Made by a program: the position numbers and the translations under genes. From Xanthobacteraceae bacterium (lineage in GTDB: Bacteria > Pseudomonadota > Alphaproteobacteria > Rhizobiales > Xanthobacteraceae), in assembly GCA_031291445.1 (NCBI GenBank), contig JARLJA010000083.1, positions 1 to 62,234 of the forward strand: a DNA stretch of 62,234 bases, given 5' to 3'. Shown piece by piece: positions 8,172-17,334 of the stretch; the stretch's first letter is position 1; each line of letters starts with the position of its first letter. Under the pieces are notes generated by a model that saw only the letters and a program-made list of their open reading frames with translations, was not told where the DNA came from and did not search any database.

Positions 8172-9218
8172 ATGCCGGACAGCGAACGCGTGCGACAGGC
8201 CGAGCAGGCGGCCGACCGGCTGTTCTGCCGGACCATCGCCGATCTGCACGACGGTGCGCTGGCGCAGCCGGCGCAGCGTAGCGTGGTGCGCGCAGGTGTC
8301 TATGCGATCGAGCTTGCATTCGCATCGCGCGCGCTCGCCGAGGCCTATGCGGCTTCGTTCCTGCCGGAGGAGGACGCCGCACCCGCGATGCGCCTCGCCG
8401 TGGTCACCGCGTCCGACGTCGACCTGTCTCATCTCATCCCGGCGCACGCGGACGAGGGACGCACCCACGTCACCGACGCCTGCTTCGTGTCCTGGTACGC
8501 CGACCGCCGGCGGATTCTCTACGCGCTCGACCGGGCGACGCGCCGGGGCCTGGTCTGGCTCGCTGACGACGCCGCGCCGGAATGGGAGCTCAGCCGGCCG
8601 GCGTGTCCGCTGATCAACGTCCTCACCGTCGGCACGCGCCATGTGATCGCCCACGGCGGCGCCGTAAGCCGCGACGGGCGCTGCCTGCTGCTGGCGGGCA
8701 AGGGGCGCGCGGGCAAGACCACCGCCGCGCTGGCCTGCGCGCGGGCGGGGTGGGACTATGCCGGCGACGACTACTTCTTCGCCGATACCGAGAGCGGCCG
8801 GGTCGAGCCGCTCTACGTGTCGGCGCGCCTGCGCGCCGACATGAGCGGGGCCTTCGCCGAGCTGCTGGCCACCAGCCGGATCCTGTCCGACGACGACGGC
8901 GACAGCCGGCATGAGCTGCGGCTGTCGCGCTGGCTGACGCGCGAGCGGATCGCCGGCGGCAGGGTCGAGGCCGTCCTGCTGCCGCGGCGGCGCGGCGCCG
9001 CGCGGCCGCAGTTCGAGCCGGCGACCCGCACGCAGGCGTTCGAGGCGCTGTTCCGCACCACGGCGCTCGGCCTTCCCGGGCCGATGCAGTGGACCGCCGC
9101 CAAGCTCACGCGGCTGGTCGCGCTGGCGCCGGCCTTCTTCGTCGATACCGGCTCGGCGCCGGACGCGATCCCGGAGGCGTTCGGCGCGTTTCTGGACAGC
9201 CTGCCGGGGGCGGTCTAG
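8172..9218 (+). CDS. HPr-kinase-like P-loop protein
   Basis: 348 residues. The P-loop is GKGRAGKTT at residues 176-184, preceded by HVIAHGGAVSRDGRCLLLA and followed by RAGWDYAGDDYFF, the DD element found in HPr kinase/phosphorylase-like proteins. These marks place it with the kinases related to HprK that accompany PqqD proteins and nucleotidyltransferases. Classical HprK phosphorylates a serine of HPr; relatives in lasso-peptide clusters phosphorylate a peptide. No HPr gene is present here, so the substrate is unknown. It is the only plus-strand gene in the first 15 kb and converges on the nucleotidyltransferase gene, with a pair of palindromes between. Confidence 0.8.
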   Translation: MPDSERVRQAEQAADRLFCRTIADLHDGALAQPAQRSVVRAGVYAIELAFASRALAEAYAASFLPEEDAAPAMRLAVVTASDVDLSHLIPAHADEGRTHVTDACFVSWYADRRRILYALDRATRRGLVWLADDAAPEWELSRPACPLINVLTVGTRHVIAHGGAVSRDGRCLLLAGKGRAGKTTAALACARAGWDYAGDDYFFADTESGRVEPLYVSARLRADMSGAFAELLATSRILSDDDGDSRHELRLSRWLTRERIAGGRVEAVLLPRRRGAARPQFEPATRTQAFEALFRTTALGLPGPMQWTAAKLTRLVALAPAFFVDTGSAPDAIPEAFGAFLDSLPGAV

Positions 9219-9253
9219 ATCATGATGCGAATAGATTGAATCGCATCATGATC
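9218..9253. repeat. Perfect 13-bp inverted repeat between convergent genes
   Basis: GATCATGATGCGA at 9218-9230 and its exact complement at 9241-9253 leave a 10-base loop. It starts at the last base of the stop codon of the kinase gene. It could act as a terminator stem for the plus-strand gene, followed by the T-rich stretch atctttttgttt, which supports that reading. Confidence 0.7.
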
Positions 9254-9267
9254 TCATCTTTTTGTTT

Positions 9268-9316
9268 GAGCATGATCTTTTCGGAAAACCGGTTTCCACT
9301 TTTCCGGATCATGCTC
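9268..9316. repeat. Dispersed palindromic repeat (gagcatgatc type)
   Basis: gagcatgatc at 9268-9277 pairs with gatcatgctc at 9307-9316, with an inner cggaaaa/ttttccg pair around ccggtttcc. From memory this is a very common intergenic palindrome in Bradyrhizobium and relatives. Its right end overlaps the stop codon of the minus-strand nucleotidyltransferase gene, so it may serve as a bidirectional terminator. Confidence 0.75.
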
Positions 9317-10908
9317 TAGCGGGCGACGTCGATGTCGAGCGGCGGCAGCGCGAGCTCGATGGCTTCGATCACGGACGTGCCGTCGAAAAGCTTCATCCGC
9401 TGCAGCATCAGTCCGAGCTCGCGGATATCGTCGGAGAGACCGAAGAATTGCGGCGTGCCGGCGTCGAGGAGCCGCAAGACCAGCACGATGCGGCGGGGTG
9501 AGGGCAGCACCGTGGCCCCGGGTATCACGACGCAGGCGGGGACGCCCTCGTCGAAGCGGATGACATGGCGCTGGCAGGTGTTCGGCCCAACGCAGGAATC
9601 GAAGGTGAAGCTGTCGGCGCCGGGAGCGCAGAACGGCAGCGCGGTCAGGTGCAGAGTCAGCGGTCCGATGATCGCCGGCGCAACCGGGATCGCGAGCACC
9701 GCGACCTTGCCATCGGTCCAGCGTCCTTCCGTCTCGGGAAGCGAAAAGCCGGTGATGTAGCGCGGAGCGTCGTTGTGAAAGGCGACCGGCCGCGCCGCAT
9801 GGGTCCGCCAGATGCCGACCAGGCCTCGGTCGTCCCGCGCGGTCGCATGCCCCCGCCCCCCGGTGCGCATCGTCCGCAGGCCCGACCGAACCGCGTGATC
9901 TGCCGCGCGCAGGACGTTCCGGGCCCGCGCCGTGGCGGCGGGAGGTCGCGCGCGCCAGGCGGTCGCGAGGAGGGCGTGCAACCGGTTGCGACCATCGAGC
10001 CGCCCCATCACCGACGCGGGTGCGGTCGGGCCGCCCGCTTCGCTGACCAGCTCGAGGACGCGGCGGGCCTTGGCCTCGTGGCCGAACCGCCGTGTCAACG
10101 TCACGAAGCGATCCCAGTCCAGTTCGCCGGCGCAGCCCCGCAGCAGAAATCCGGCTTCCGCCGCGCGAAGCACGATCTCGCCCGTCTCCCACGAGGTCGG
10201 CCGGCATACCGTCAGGGCCAGATGATCGGCGAGGCCGGGAACGCGGATGGTGCGCCCGCCGAGCCGGGCGTCCTCCGCATGGGCGAACAGATCATCGGTG
10301 TAGTCGCCGCCGCCAACGTCGAACGGCAGCGCCTGCCAGTGCAGGTCGAGACCGTCGTCACTGCGACCGCCGGCCTTGGCGAAGGGGTAGGCGTGGATGC
10401 GGTCGAAGTCCTCCGGCGCGAAGTGATCGACGCGCACGACGCGCGGCCGGAAACCGGACGCCACCAGGCACTGCACGGCCTGCGGAGCGTCGTTGCGGCG
10501 GACCAGCAGGTCGTAGTCGCCGGTGCTGCGCGCCGCGACGAGGTGCGGGTAGCGCGCGAACAGCGCGGCGCCCTTGAGCACCATGGCCTCGATCCCGGCC
10601 GCCGCGAACGCGTCGAGGGCCTGGTGCAGGGTATGGATCCGCAGCTGGTTGGCGAGCCAGGTGTGGCGGATCACGCCCTTGATGCGGGGCAGCTCGCTGT
10701 CCTCGACGCCCTGCTGCAGCGCGGTCTGGATCAGGCCCGGCAGCAGCCTGAACGCCGCGACGCCGATGTCGTCGAGCGGCACGCGCTGGCGCCAGCTCAG
10801 GTAGGCTTCGGCCGCGGGCTGGGCGGGGCCGAGCGCGGCCCGCAGCAGCAGCCGGTCGTTGTCGTCGAGCCTCCAGGCGTCGGGTGCGGTGCCGTGCCCC
10901 CCCATCAT
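9316..10908 (-). CDS. Nucleotidyltransferase family protein (NTP_transf_5-like)
   Basis: 530 residues. MVLKGAALFARYPHL at about 109-123 and RSTGDYDLLVRR at 127-138 are the hallmark of the uncharacterised nucleotidyltransferase family PF14907; D131 and D133 would bind metal. These proteins are often found with PqqD-like and HprK-like genes, as here. The reaction is not known for the family; transfer of a nucleotide to a protein, peptide or sugar is possible. The last 250 residues match nothing I recognise. The start ATG lies 2 bases after the stop of the upstream membrane-protein gene, so the two are probably translated together. Confidence 0.78.
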   Translation of the reverse strand: MMGGHGTAPDAWRLDDNDRLLLRAALGPAQPAAEAYLSWRQRVPLDDIGVAAFRLLPGLIQTALQQGVEDSELPRIKGVIRHTWLANQLRIHTLHQALDAFAAAGIEAMVLKGAALFARYPHLVAARSTGDYDLLVRRNDAPQAVQCLVASGFRPRVVRVDHFAPEDFDRIHAYPFAKAGGRSDDGLDLHWQALPFDVGGGDYTDDLFAHAEDARLGGRTIRVPGLADHLALTVCRPTSWETGEIVLRAAEAGFLLRGCAGELDWDRFVTLTRRFGHEAKARRVLELVSEAGGPTAPASVMGRLDGRNRLHALLATAWRARPPAATARARNVLRAADHAVRSGLRTMRTGGRGHATARDDRGLVGIWRTHAARPVAFHNDAPRYITGFSLPETEGRWTDGKVAVLAIPVAPAIIGPLTLHLTALPFCAPGADSFTFDSCVGPNTCQRHVIRFDEGVPACVVIPGATVLPSPRRIVLVLRLLDAGTPQFFGLSDDIRELGLMLQRMKLFDGTSVIEAIELALPPLDIDVAR

Positions 10909-10910
10909 GA

Positions 10911-12410
10911 TTACTTCGTGTCCGGTCGGTTGCCGGCGGCCGCGGGCACTCCGTCGGATCCGCGCAGCGCCTGCTCGTAGGGGGCGTAGGTGATGCCGCG
11001 CAGCTTCGGAAGATTGGCGACGTTTGCCGGTTCGATCGGCCGCCAGGCGTCGGCGGGATAGTCGATGATGGCGTGAACCGTGCCGCCCGGGGCGAGGAGA
11101 ATGCTGAGGATCGGCGTCACCCAGCCCGCCGACATCATCCGCCAGTCGGCGTCGCGCGCGGCATCGCCGGTCGCCAGCGTCGATGGCCAGGGGACGAGTC
11201 CCGCGAGGTGCGACAGCCTGCCCGAGAAGTCGGCCATGTAGGCGCGCCAGCGCGCGGTGGCGGCGAGGTCGGCTGAGCTCTGCGCCAGCGCGAGCGTCAG
11301 CACGATGACGAGGCTCGGCCCGTTGGCCCAGCGCCGGGTCGGCAGCCGCGTCGCGACGGCGTAGAGCAGGACCAGCGCGAGCGCTGCGCTGGCGAACACC
11401 GGATCATAGCGCGCGGCCACCTGCGCGTGTGGCGCGATGCAGCGCTCGACCAGCCAGGGCAACGGCGCCATTGCGACAGCCAGAACGGCGAAGCCTGCGG
11501 CGAGCAGCCGCGCCGTACCGGCCGCGGCCGGCTCACGGGCGCCCGCGAAAAAGATCCACAGCAGCGCCAGTGACGCGACGCAGGCCGAGACCGCGGGAAT
11601 GTTCAACTTGCCGTCGTGATAGATGAAGTGGAAGCCGTAGAGATCCTGCAGCGCGCTTTCACGTTCGCCAAGGATGCGCGGATGGATGATCCAGCGCAGC
11701 TGGTAGTGGATGATGGCGACGACCAGCACCGCGACGGCGAGGAGAAACAGCCGTTCGAGCGCGGTGGTCGCGGTACGCAGCCGCAGGGCGCCGGCGAGCA
11801 GCAGGCATGGCATCAGCACGCACAGACCTTCGTGCAGCCAGAACGCCGGAATGCAGAGGGCGACGAAGACGAGCTGCGACAGGATGCGGCGCGTCCGGAA
11901 CACCAGCAGGAACAGAAGGACCCAGCAATAGGCGGCGCCGATCGCCCCCTCGGCCACCGCGTCGAAGTCCATCGTGCTGTAGCCGGCGAGGAGATGCAGC
12001 AGGGGAAACAGCACGAACGCACGGGCGTCGCGCGGGGCGATGATCCAGGTGAGTGCGGTGATCACGATCGGCAGCGCAAGCATCGCCAGCGAGAAGGCCA
12101 CCGCCAGCGTCGGCAGCGACGCGTCGCCGAGTTTCATCAACGCCACCACGGGCGCCTGCCGCAGCACCTGCACGGTGGTCCGCGCGGGATCGACGAGGTA
12201 GAACCATTCCCGCTCGCCGAGCCGGTAGAGATAGTAGGCGCCGTCCTGGTAGAGCCCGCGTCGCGTCAGCGCCGCAAGCAACGCGGTGGCCAGCAGCAGC
12301 GCGACCACGCCGGCGAAGGTCGACGCAACCGCCAACTGGCCGCGCGCGTAATCCGGCGCCGCCGCGAGCGAACGGTCACGCGACGGGCGCTCGGCCGCTG
12401 CCGTCACCAA
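10911..12410 (-). CDS. Multi-pass membrane protein, possible GT-C glycosyltransferase
   Basis: 499 residues with about ten hydrophobic segments from residue 30 to 390, for example STFAGVVALLLATALLAAL and FVLFPLLHLLAGYSTM, and a soluble C-terminal part. GLYQDGAYYLYRLGEREWF in the first loop resembles the first periplasmic loop of GT-C enzymes, where an acidic residue is catalytic. I do not recognise the family more closely. In this setting, a polyprenyl-linked-sugar-dependent transferase or a membrane component of polysaccharide assembly are both possible. Confidence 0.6.
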   Translation of the reverse strand: MVTAAAERPSRDRSLAAAPDYARGQLAVASTFAGVVALLLATALLAALTRRGLYQDGAYYLYRLGEREWFYLVDPARTTVQVLRQAPVVALMKLGDASLPTLAVAFSLAMLALPIVITALTWIIAPRDARAFVLFPLLHLLAGYSTMDFDAVAEGAIGAAYCWVLLFLLVFRTRRILSQLVFVALCIPAFWLHEGLCVLMPCLLLAGALRLRTATTALERLFLLAVAVLVVAIIHYQLRWIIHPRILGERESALQDLYGFHFIYHDGKLNIPAVSACVASLALLWIFFAGAREPAAAGTARLLAAGFAVLAVAMAPLPWLVERCIAPHAQVAARYDPVFASAALALVLLYAVATRLPTRRWANGPSLVIVLTLALAQSSADLAATARWRAYMADFSGRLSHLAGLVPWPSTLATGDAARDADWRMMSAGWVTPILSILLAPGGTVHAIIDYPADAWRPIEPANVANLPKLRGITYAPYEQALRGSDGVPAAAGNRPDTK

Positions 12411-12522
12411 GACGCTCCGCCGTCGGTGAGCCTATCCTTGCCCGCGGCGAACGGGCGACGCGCCGTCACCGCTTCGCGCATGTCGGTAACGAATTCCCCG
12501 CGCTCGATCAGTGCCGCCCCCG

Positions 12523-13554
12523 TCATGCCCTCATCGTCGCAAACGATCGCAGCACGATGGTAACAGCGAGGCCGCCGAAGGCAAGGAGCAGGACGTTCCA
12601 CGGCGCCGCGACCAGCCAGATCGAAGCCGCGGCGAGCGTGGCCAGCACGAGGTTCAGCACGAATACCCCCGCCACCACCTCGATCACCCGATAGCCGTTG
12701 TCGGTGGCGCGCTGGTAGAAGTGGCTGCGGTGCGCCTCCCAGACCCGCTCGCCGCGGCGCAGCCGCGCCAGCAGCGTCAGGGTGGCGTCGGCGAGGTAGT
12801 AGAGCGGCAACAGCAGCGCCGCCACGAGGTGGCCGGCGCCGGCGAGCAGCACCAGGCACCAGCCGACCACGAGGCCGAGCGGCAGGCTGCCGACGTCGCC
12901 GAGAAACAGCCGCGCCACCGGCCGGTTGAACGGAGCGAAGCCGACCAGCGCGCCGGCCAGCGCGAGCGTGACCGGGACGACGGCGGCCGGCGCGGCGCCG
13001 GCGAGGCCGAAGGCGGCGAGCGCGACGGTCACCGGCAGCATTTCCGCGACCGTCATCCAGTCGAGCCCGTCCATGAAGTTCACCAGGTTGACGAACCAGA
13101 CCAGCGCGACCAGCTCCAGCATCCGTTCCAGCCACACCGGCAGCGGCGCGACGACCCGCAGGCCGTCGGGCAGCACCGCGACAGCGGCGGCGACGGCGAC
13201 GAGCTGCAGCACCAGCCGCGGCAGCACCCCGAGCGGCCGCAGGTCGTCGATCGCGCCGGTCGCGGCGAGGCCGACCGCGGCACAGAGCACGACGGTCACC
13301 GCGGGCGAGGTGGCGACGGATCGGGTGACGAAGCCCTCTACCGCGACGAGAATGATGGTCGCGGCCATCACCGCGATCCCGGCGCCCTGCGGCGTCGGCG
13401 TGGTGTGGGACGATCGCGCGTTGGGGCGCGCCAGCGCGTAGCGCACGAGGAGGGGATGCAGCAGGATGATTGCGGCCGCGCACAGCGCGGCTGCGGCCGC
13501 CGGAACGACCATGGTGAACAGGGGCCAGGCGGTGGTCGGGGCGAGGGCGGTCAT
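12523..13554 (-). CDS. WecA/WbpL-type polyprenyl-phosphate sugar-phosphate transferase
   Basis: 343 residues from the ATG at 13554 (MTALAPTTAWPLF), chosen because the frame upstream lacks family similarity. About ten membrane segments. Family motifs: GAIDDLRPLG (DD), WFVNLVNFMDGLDWM, ARLFLGDVGSLPLG, and EAHRSHFYQRATDNGY, the HxxH loop variant seen in WbpL/WbcO. The enzyme moves a sugar-1-phosphate, such as N-acetylfucosamine or another HexNAc, from UDP to undecaprenyl phosphate at the inner face of the membrane. It thus starts O-antigen assembly. A broken copy of its C-terminal part lies at 2630-2745. The GT4 gene upstream is its likely next-step partner. Confidence 0.9.
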   Translation of the reverse strand: MTALAPTTAWPLFTMVVPAAAAALCAAAIILLHPLLVRYALARPNARSSHTTPTPQGAGIAVMAATIILVAVEGFVTRSVATSPAVTVVLCAAVGLAATGAIDDLRPLGVLPRLVLQLVAVAAAVAVLPDGLRVVAPLPVWLERMLELVALVWFVNLVNFMDGLDWMTVAEMLPVTVALAAFGLAGAAPAAVVPVTLALAGALVGFAPFNRPVARLFLGDVGSLPLGLVVGWCLVLLAGAGHLVAALLLPLYYLADATLTLLARLRRGERVWEAHRSHFYQRATDNGYRVIEVVAGVFVLNLVLATLAAASIWLVAAPWNVLLLAFGGLAVTIVLRSFATMRA

Positions 13555-13628
13555 CGCGGAATCATGGATCGGGGCCGCAGCGCATGCGGGCGGCCGGCCT
13601 CGGGGGCGAGGCACCGCAGCGGTGATCT

Positions 13629-14795
13629 CTATCGATTGGCGACTGCGCTGACAACCGGCCGGCGCGGCATCTCGATCAGGGTCCGATAGAGCTGCAGCGT
13701 CGCCTCGCCGATAGCGCGGGCCGACATCCGCGCCACCACCAGTTCGCGGGCGGCGGCGCCGTAGCGCGCGCGCAGCTCGGGGGACGCGGCAAGCCGCGCG
13801 ATCGCCTGCGCCAGGGCCTCGGGGTCCTCGATCGGCACCAGAAGCCCGGTGCGGTCGGCGATGACGATCTCGCGGCAGCCGGGGGCGTCGGTGGCCACCA
13901 TCGGGCGGCCGAAGGCCGCGGCTTCGAGCAGGCTCTTGGGCAGCCCCTCGCGGTGCGACGGCAGCGCCGCGATATGGGACTGCCGCCACAGCGCCGCGAT
14001 GTCGTCGATGTGGCCGAGCCAGGTGATGCCGGGTTCGCGCGCCCAGGCCTGGGCTTCCGCGAGGGAGACCGAGGCCGGGTTGGCGGGGTCCGGCTCGCCG
14101 GCGATCAGCAGCCGGATGTCGCTGCCGCGCTGGCGCAGCAGCCGATGGGCCGCCACCAGGGCCCGGATCCCCTTGTCGGTCAGAAGCCGCCCGGCGAAAC
14201 CGACGGTGATGGGCCCCTCCGGCTCGGGCAGGGGCTGCAGCAGCTCGGTGTCGACCCCGGAGCCCGGGATCAGGGCGAGACGACGGCTCGAGATCCCGAT
14301 GCCCTCCAGCGCGGCGCGGTCATCGGGGTTCTGCACCAGCGCCACCGCGTTGTCGCGATTGAGAAGATATCGCAGCGTCGCGGTCAGGACGCCGCGAAAC
14401 GCGCTGGCGCGGGCGCGGTCGCCGGTAAACGTGTAGCCGAGCCCGGTGAGCGCGTTGACCTGGGGCCGGTCGAGCCCGATCGTCGCCAGTCCGCCGAGCA
14501 CACAGCATTGCAGTCCGACGAAATGCACCAGCGCCGGCGCCACCGCGCGGGCGACCCGGCGCAGCGCCAGGATGGTGGGGAGAGCGACGATGGGCGAGAT
14601 GCGGCCGCGGCGGAACGGGATGGCGTGCAGAACGAAGCCCTCGGCGCGGATCGCCTCGGCGTCCGAGCCGACCTGGGTGGCGACGTGAACTTCGAAGCCG
14701 GCGTCGCGCGCGGCGCGCGCCATCGGCAGGCGGTGCGACAAGAAGGCCCAGTCCTCGGAGACCACATACAGAATTGTGCCGGCCCGACCCACCAC
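13629..14795 (-). CDS. Glycosyltransferase family 4 (second step of chain initiation?)
   Basis: 388 residues. ILYVVSEDWAFLSHRLPMA at the start, NALTGLGYTFTGDRA in the middle, VGFAGRLLTDKGIRALV for the donor domain, and HREGLPKSLLEAAAFGRPMV with both glutamates of the E-x7-E motif. This build resembles PglA/WbpX-type enzymes that add the first sugar onto the polyprenyl-diphosphate sugar made by a WecA-like transferase, which is encoded directly downstream. The donor sugar is unknown. It is the first gene of the minus-strand run, and a promoter-like element stands upstream at 14929-14957. Confidence 0.87.
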   Translation of the reverse strand: MVGRAGTILYVVSEDWAFLSHRLPMARAARDAGFEVHVATQVGSDAEAIRAEGFVLHAIPFRRGRISPIVALPTILALRRVARAVAPALVHFVGLQCCVLGGLATIGLDRPQVNALTGLGYTFTGDRARASAFRGVLTATLRYLLNRDNAVALVQNPDDRAALEGIGISSRRLALIPGSGVDTELLQPLPEPEGPITVGFAGRLLTDKGIRALVAAHRLLRQRGSDIRLLIAGEPDPANPASVSLAEAQAWAREPGITWLGHIDDIAALWRQSHIAALPSHREGLPKSLLEAAAFGRPMVATDAPGCREIVIADRTGLLVPIEDPEALAQAIARLAASPELRARYGAAARELVVARMSARAIGEATLQLYRTLIEMPRRPVVSAVANR

Positions 14796-15123
14796 GTCCG
14801 AAATGCTTTCCTCCGAGACTTCTACCCGATCGGGCCGCTGCCAGCAGTGCCCGCTGAACCTAGCCGAGTTTGAGGCAATTCGGCGTCCGGTTCCTGGAAT
14901 ACGGGCTGCTCCCCCACAGATTTCTTCAATATTTCGTGTTTTATTTATTTATTTCAATAGTTTGGGCCCTCTGCGGCGGTGCGGCCCGGCGATCCCGCCA
15001 GCGCCAGTTGATCGGTGGGCGAAGGGTCCCCGGTTCGGCGTCGTATTTCCGAGACAAAGGCTCTATACGTGCTCGCATTCTTAGTCGTCCGCATACTGCG
15101 AACCAACGGGTAGGCCAAGTCGA
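14796..15123. other. Divergent intergenic region, 328 bases
   Basis: It separates the minus-strand chain-initiation genes from gmd. The central part (14920-14960) is strongly AT-rich, unlike the surroundings, and fits a divergent promoter region. No RNA gene or open frame with a family match was seen. Confidence 0.6.
14929..14957 (-). promoter_or_regulatory. Promoter-like element for the chain-initiation genes
   Basis: Read on the minus strand: TTGAAA (14957-14952), a 17-base AT-rich spacer, then AAATAT (14934-14929). This fits a sigma-70-type promoter about 130 bases ahead of the GT4 gene start. Found by eye; weak evidence. Confidence 0.3.
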
Positions 15124-16215
15124 ATGTCCAAGAAAACTGCGCTCATCACCGGCATCACCGGCCAGGACGGGGCCTATCTGGCGGAATTGCTGCTGTCCAA
15201 GGGCTATGCGGTCCACGGCATCAAGCGGCGGACGTCGCTGTTCAATACCGACCGGATCGACCACCTTTATCATGACCTGCACGAAAAGGGCTACGACCTC
15301 ACGCTGCACCACGGCGACCTGACGGATTCGTCGAGCCTGATCCGGATCGTGCAGCAGGTGCAGCCCGACGAAATCTACAACCTCGCGGCCCAGAGCCACG
15401 TCGCGGTGTCGTTCGAGGAGCCGGAATATACCGCCAATTCCGATGCGCTCGGCCCGCTGCGCATCCTGGAGGCGATGCGGATCCTGGGGCTGGAAAAGAA
15501 GAGCCGCTTCTACCAGGCCTCGACCTCGGAGCTCTACGGCCTGGTGCAGGAGGTCCCGCAGCGCGAAACCACGCCGTTCTACCCGCGCTCGCCCTACGCG
15601 GTGGCCAAGCTCTACGCCTACTGGATCACCGTCAATTACCGCGAGGCCTACGGCATCTACGCTTGCAACGGCATCCTGTTCAACCACGAGTCGCCGATCC
15701 GCGGCGAGACCTTCGTGACACGCAAGATCACCCGGGCGCTGGCGCGCATCAAGCTCGGCCTCCAGGAAAAGGTCTGGCTCGGCAACCTGAACGCGCTGCG
15801 CGACTGGGGGCATGCCCGCGACTATGTCGAGATGCAGTGGCTGATGCTGCAGCAGGACAAGCCGGAGGACTATGTGATCGCCACCGGAGAGCAGCATTCG
15901 GTCCGCGAATTCCTCGAGATCGCGGCGAAGCACGCCGGGATGACGGTGCGCTGGGAAGGGACGGGGGTCGACGAGAAGGGCTATGATGCCGCCAGCGGCA
16001 AGTGCATCGTGGAGGTCGATCCGCGCTATTTCCGTCCCGCCGAGGTCGAGACCCTGCTGGGCGACGCCTCCAAGGCGCGGCGCAACCTCGGCTGGTCGCC
16101 GCGGACACCCTTCGCCGACCTGGTCGCCGAGATGATGGAAGAGGACCTCAGGTCCGCGCAACGCGACGAACTGGTCAAGAAGCACGGCTTCAAGCACTTC
16201 AACTATAACGAGTAG
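15124..16215 (+). CDS. gmd: GDP-mannose 4,6-dehydratase
   Basis: 363 residues, the normal length. Opening [19 protein letters not shown] is the NADP-binding glycine loop; [16 protein letters not shown], the catalytic [14 protein letters not shown] (Thr/Ser and Glu) and [19 protein letters not shown] (Tyr-x3-Lys) are all present, as is [20 protein letters not shown]. The enzyme turns GDP-D-mannose into GDP-4-keto-6-deoxymannose, precursor of GDP-D-rhamnose, GDP-L-fucose and related sugars. The next gene is a paralogue that could reduce the keto product. It starts a plus-strand operon that runs into an ABC exporter. Confidence 0.95.
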   Translation: MSKKTALITGITGQDGAYLAELLLSKGYAVHGIKRRTSLFNTDRIDHLYHDLHEKGYDLTLHHGDLTDSSSLIRIVQQVQPDEIYNLAAQSHVAVSFEEPEYTANSDALGPLRILEAMRILGLEKKSRFYQASTSELYGLVQEVPQRETTPFYPRSPYAVAKLYAYWITVNYREAYGIYACNGILFNHESPIRGETFVTRKITRALARIKLGLQEKVWLGNLNALRDWGHARDYVEMQWLMLQQDKPEDYVIATGEQHSVREFLEIAAKHAGMTVRWEGTGVDEKGYDAASGKCIVEVDPRYFRPAEVETLLGDASKARRNLGWSPRTPFADLVAEMMEEDLRSAQRDELVKKHGFKHFNYNE

Positions 16216-16253
16216 TCGACTAAGCTAGGCAGTTCCCGTCGGCATGGCCGGCA

Positions 16254-17288
16254 ATGGGCATGATGAAGCGGGTGGGAAACGGGGTGACGAAGACCGCATT
16301 GGTGACCGGCGCGACGGGGCAGGACGGCCGTTACCTGCTGGCGTTGCTGCACGACAGCGGTTACGTCGTCCACGCCCAGTCCCGGCGCGCGCCGCCGGCC
16401 GGCATCGCGGGCGAGGCCAGGTGGCATGTCGGTGATCCGGCCGACACGGCATTTCTCACGGCCATGATTCTCGAATCGCGGCCGGACGAGGTCTACAACC
16501 TGGCCGCGATCTCGCGTCCGACACTGTCCTGGGCGGCGCCGAGGGAAACCGCCGAGATCAACGCCTTCCTTCCGCACCAGCTGTGCGATCTGCTGGTCAA
16601 GCACCGGCCGGAGGCGCGCCTGTTCCAGGCGTCGTCGTCCGACATCTTCGGCGACGGCTTCGTCCGCGAGCAGGACGAAAACACGCCCTGCGAACCGACG
16701 TCGCCCTACGGCGTCGCCAAGCTCTACGCCCATCGCATCATCGGGACCTACCGGGCGCGGTTCGGCCTCCATGCCTGCTGCGGCATCCTCTTCAATCACG
16801 AGAGCCCGTATCGCCCGCTGACATTCGTGTCGCAGAAGATCGCGTTCGGCGCCGCCCGGATTTCCGCCGGCGTCAGGGAGTCGCGCGAGCTGGACGAGCG
16901 AGGACAGCCCATCATCGCCAACGGCAAGCTCGTGCTCGGCGATCTCGGGGTCCGGCGCGACTTTGGATTCGCGGGGGACTACGCCGAGGCCATGCACGCG
17001 ATCCTGCAGCATTCTGTCGCAGGTGACTACGTCGTCGGAACCGGGGAAGAGCACTCGATCCAGGAATTCTGCGACCTGGCATTCCGGGCCGTCGGGCTGG
17101 ACTGGACGGAGCATGTGATCACGGACCCGAAGCTGCTGCGCAAGACCGACAGCCACTACACGCGCGCCAACCCCGCCAAGCTGCGCGGCGAAACCGGTTG
17201 GCAACCCAGGGTCGCCTTCGACAAGCTGGTGGAAATGATGGTATACGCCCAGCTGGAGGCGTTGGATCGTCAGGCTAAACTTGCATGA
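16254..17288 (+). CDS. GDP-mannose-dehydratase-like SDR (possible GDP-6-deoxymannose reductase)
   Basis: 344 residues; GTG at 16284 (giving MTKTALVTGATGQDG) is an alternative start. It is clearly related to the gmd gene upstream: [61 protein letters not shown] and VGTGEEHSIQEF. The catalytic Glu of Gmd (SELYG) is replaced by Asp (SDIFG), and residues linking NADP differ. It may therefore act as the 4-reductase giving GDP-D-rhamnose, or as a second dehydratase with another specificity. Both are inference. 38 bases separate it from gmd. Confidence 0.82.
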   Translation: MGMMKRVGNGVTKTALVTGATGQDGRYLLALLHDSGYVVHAQSRRAPPAGIAGEARWHVGDPADTAFLTAMILESRPDEVYNLAAISRPTLSWAAPRETAEINAFLPHQLCDLLVKHRPEARLFQASSSDIFGDGFVREQDENTPCEPTSPYGVAKLYAHRIIGTYRARFGLHACCGILFNHESPYRPLTFVSQKIAFGAARISAGVRESRELDERGQPIIANGKLVLGDLGVRRDFGFAGDYAEAMHAILQHSVAGDYVVGTGEEHSIQEFCDLAFRAVGLDWTEHVITDPKLLRKTDSHYTRANPAKLRGETGWQPRVAFDKLVEMMVYAQLEALDRQAKLA

Positions 17289-17334
17289 TTGCGGCTCCGA
17301 GTCCCCGGCATGGCGCGATATTGATTGTGAGCTG

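Noticed and set aside
12404-13483. Alternative minus-strand frame of about 360 codons
   Set aside because: Overlaps the WbpL-type gene in another frame; Arg/Ala/Gly-rich without motifs.
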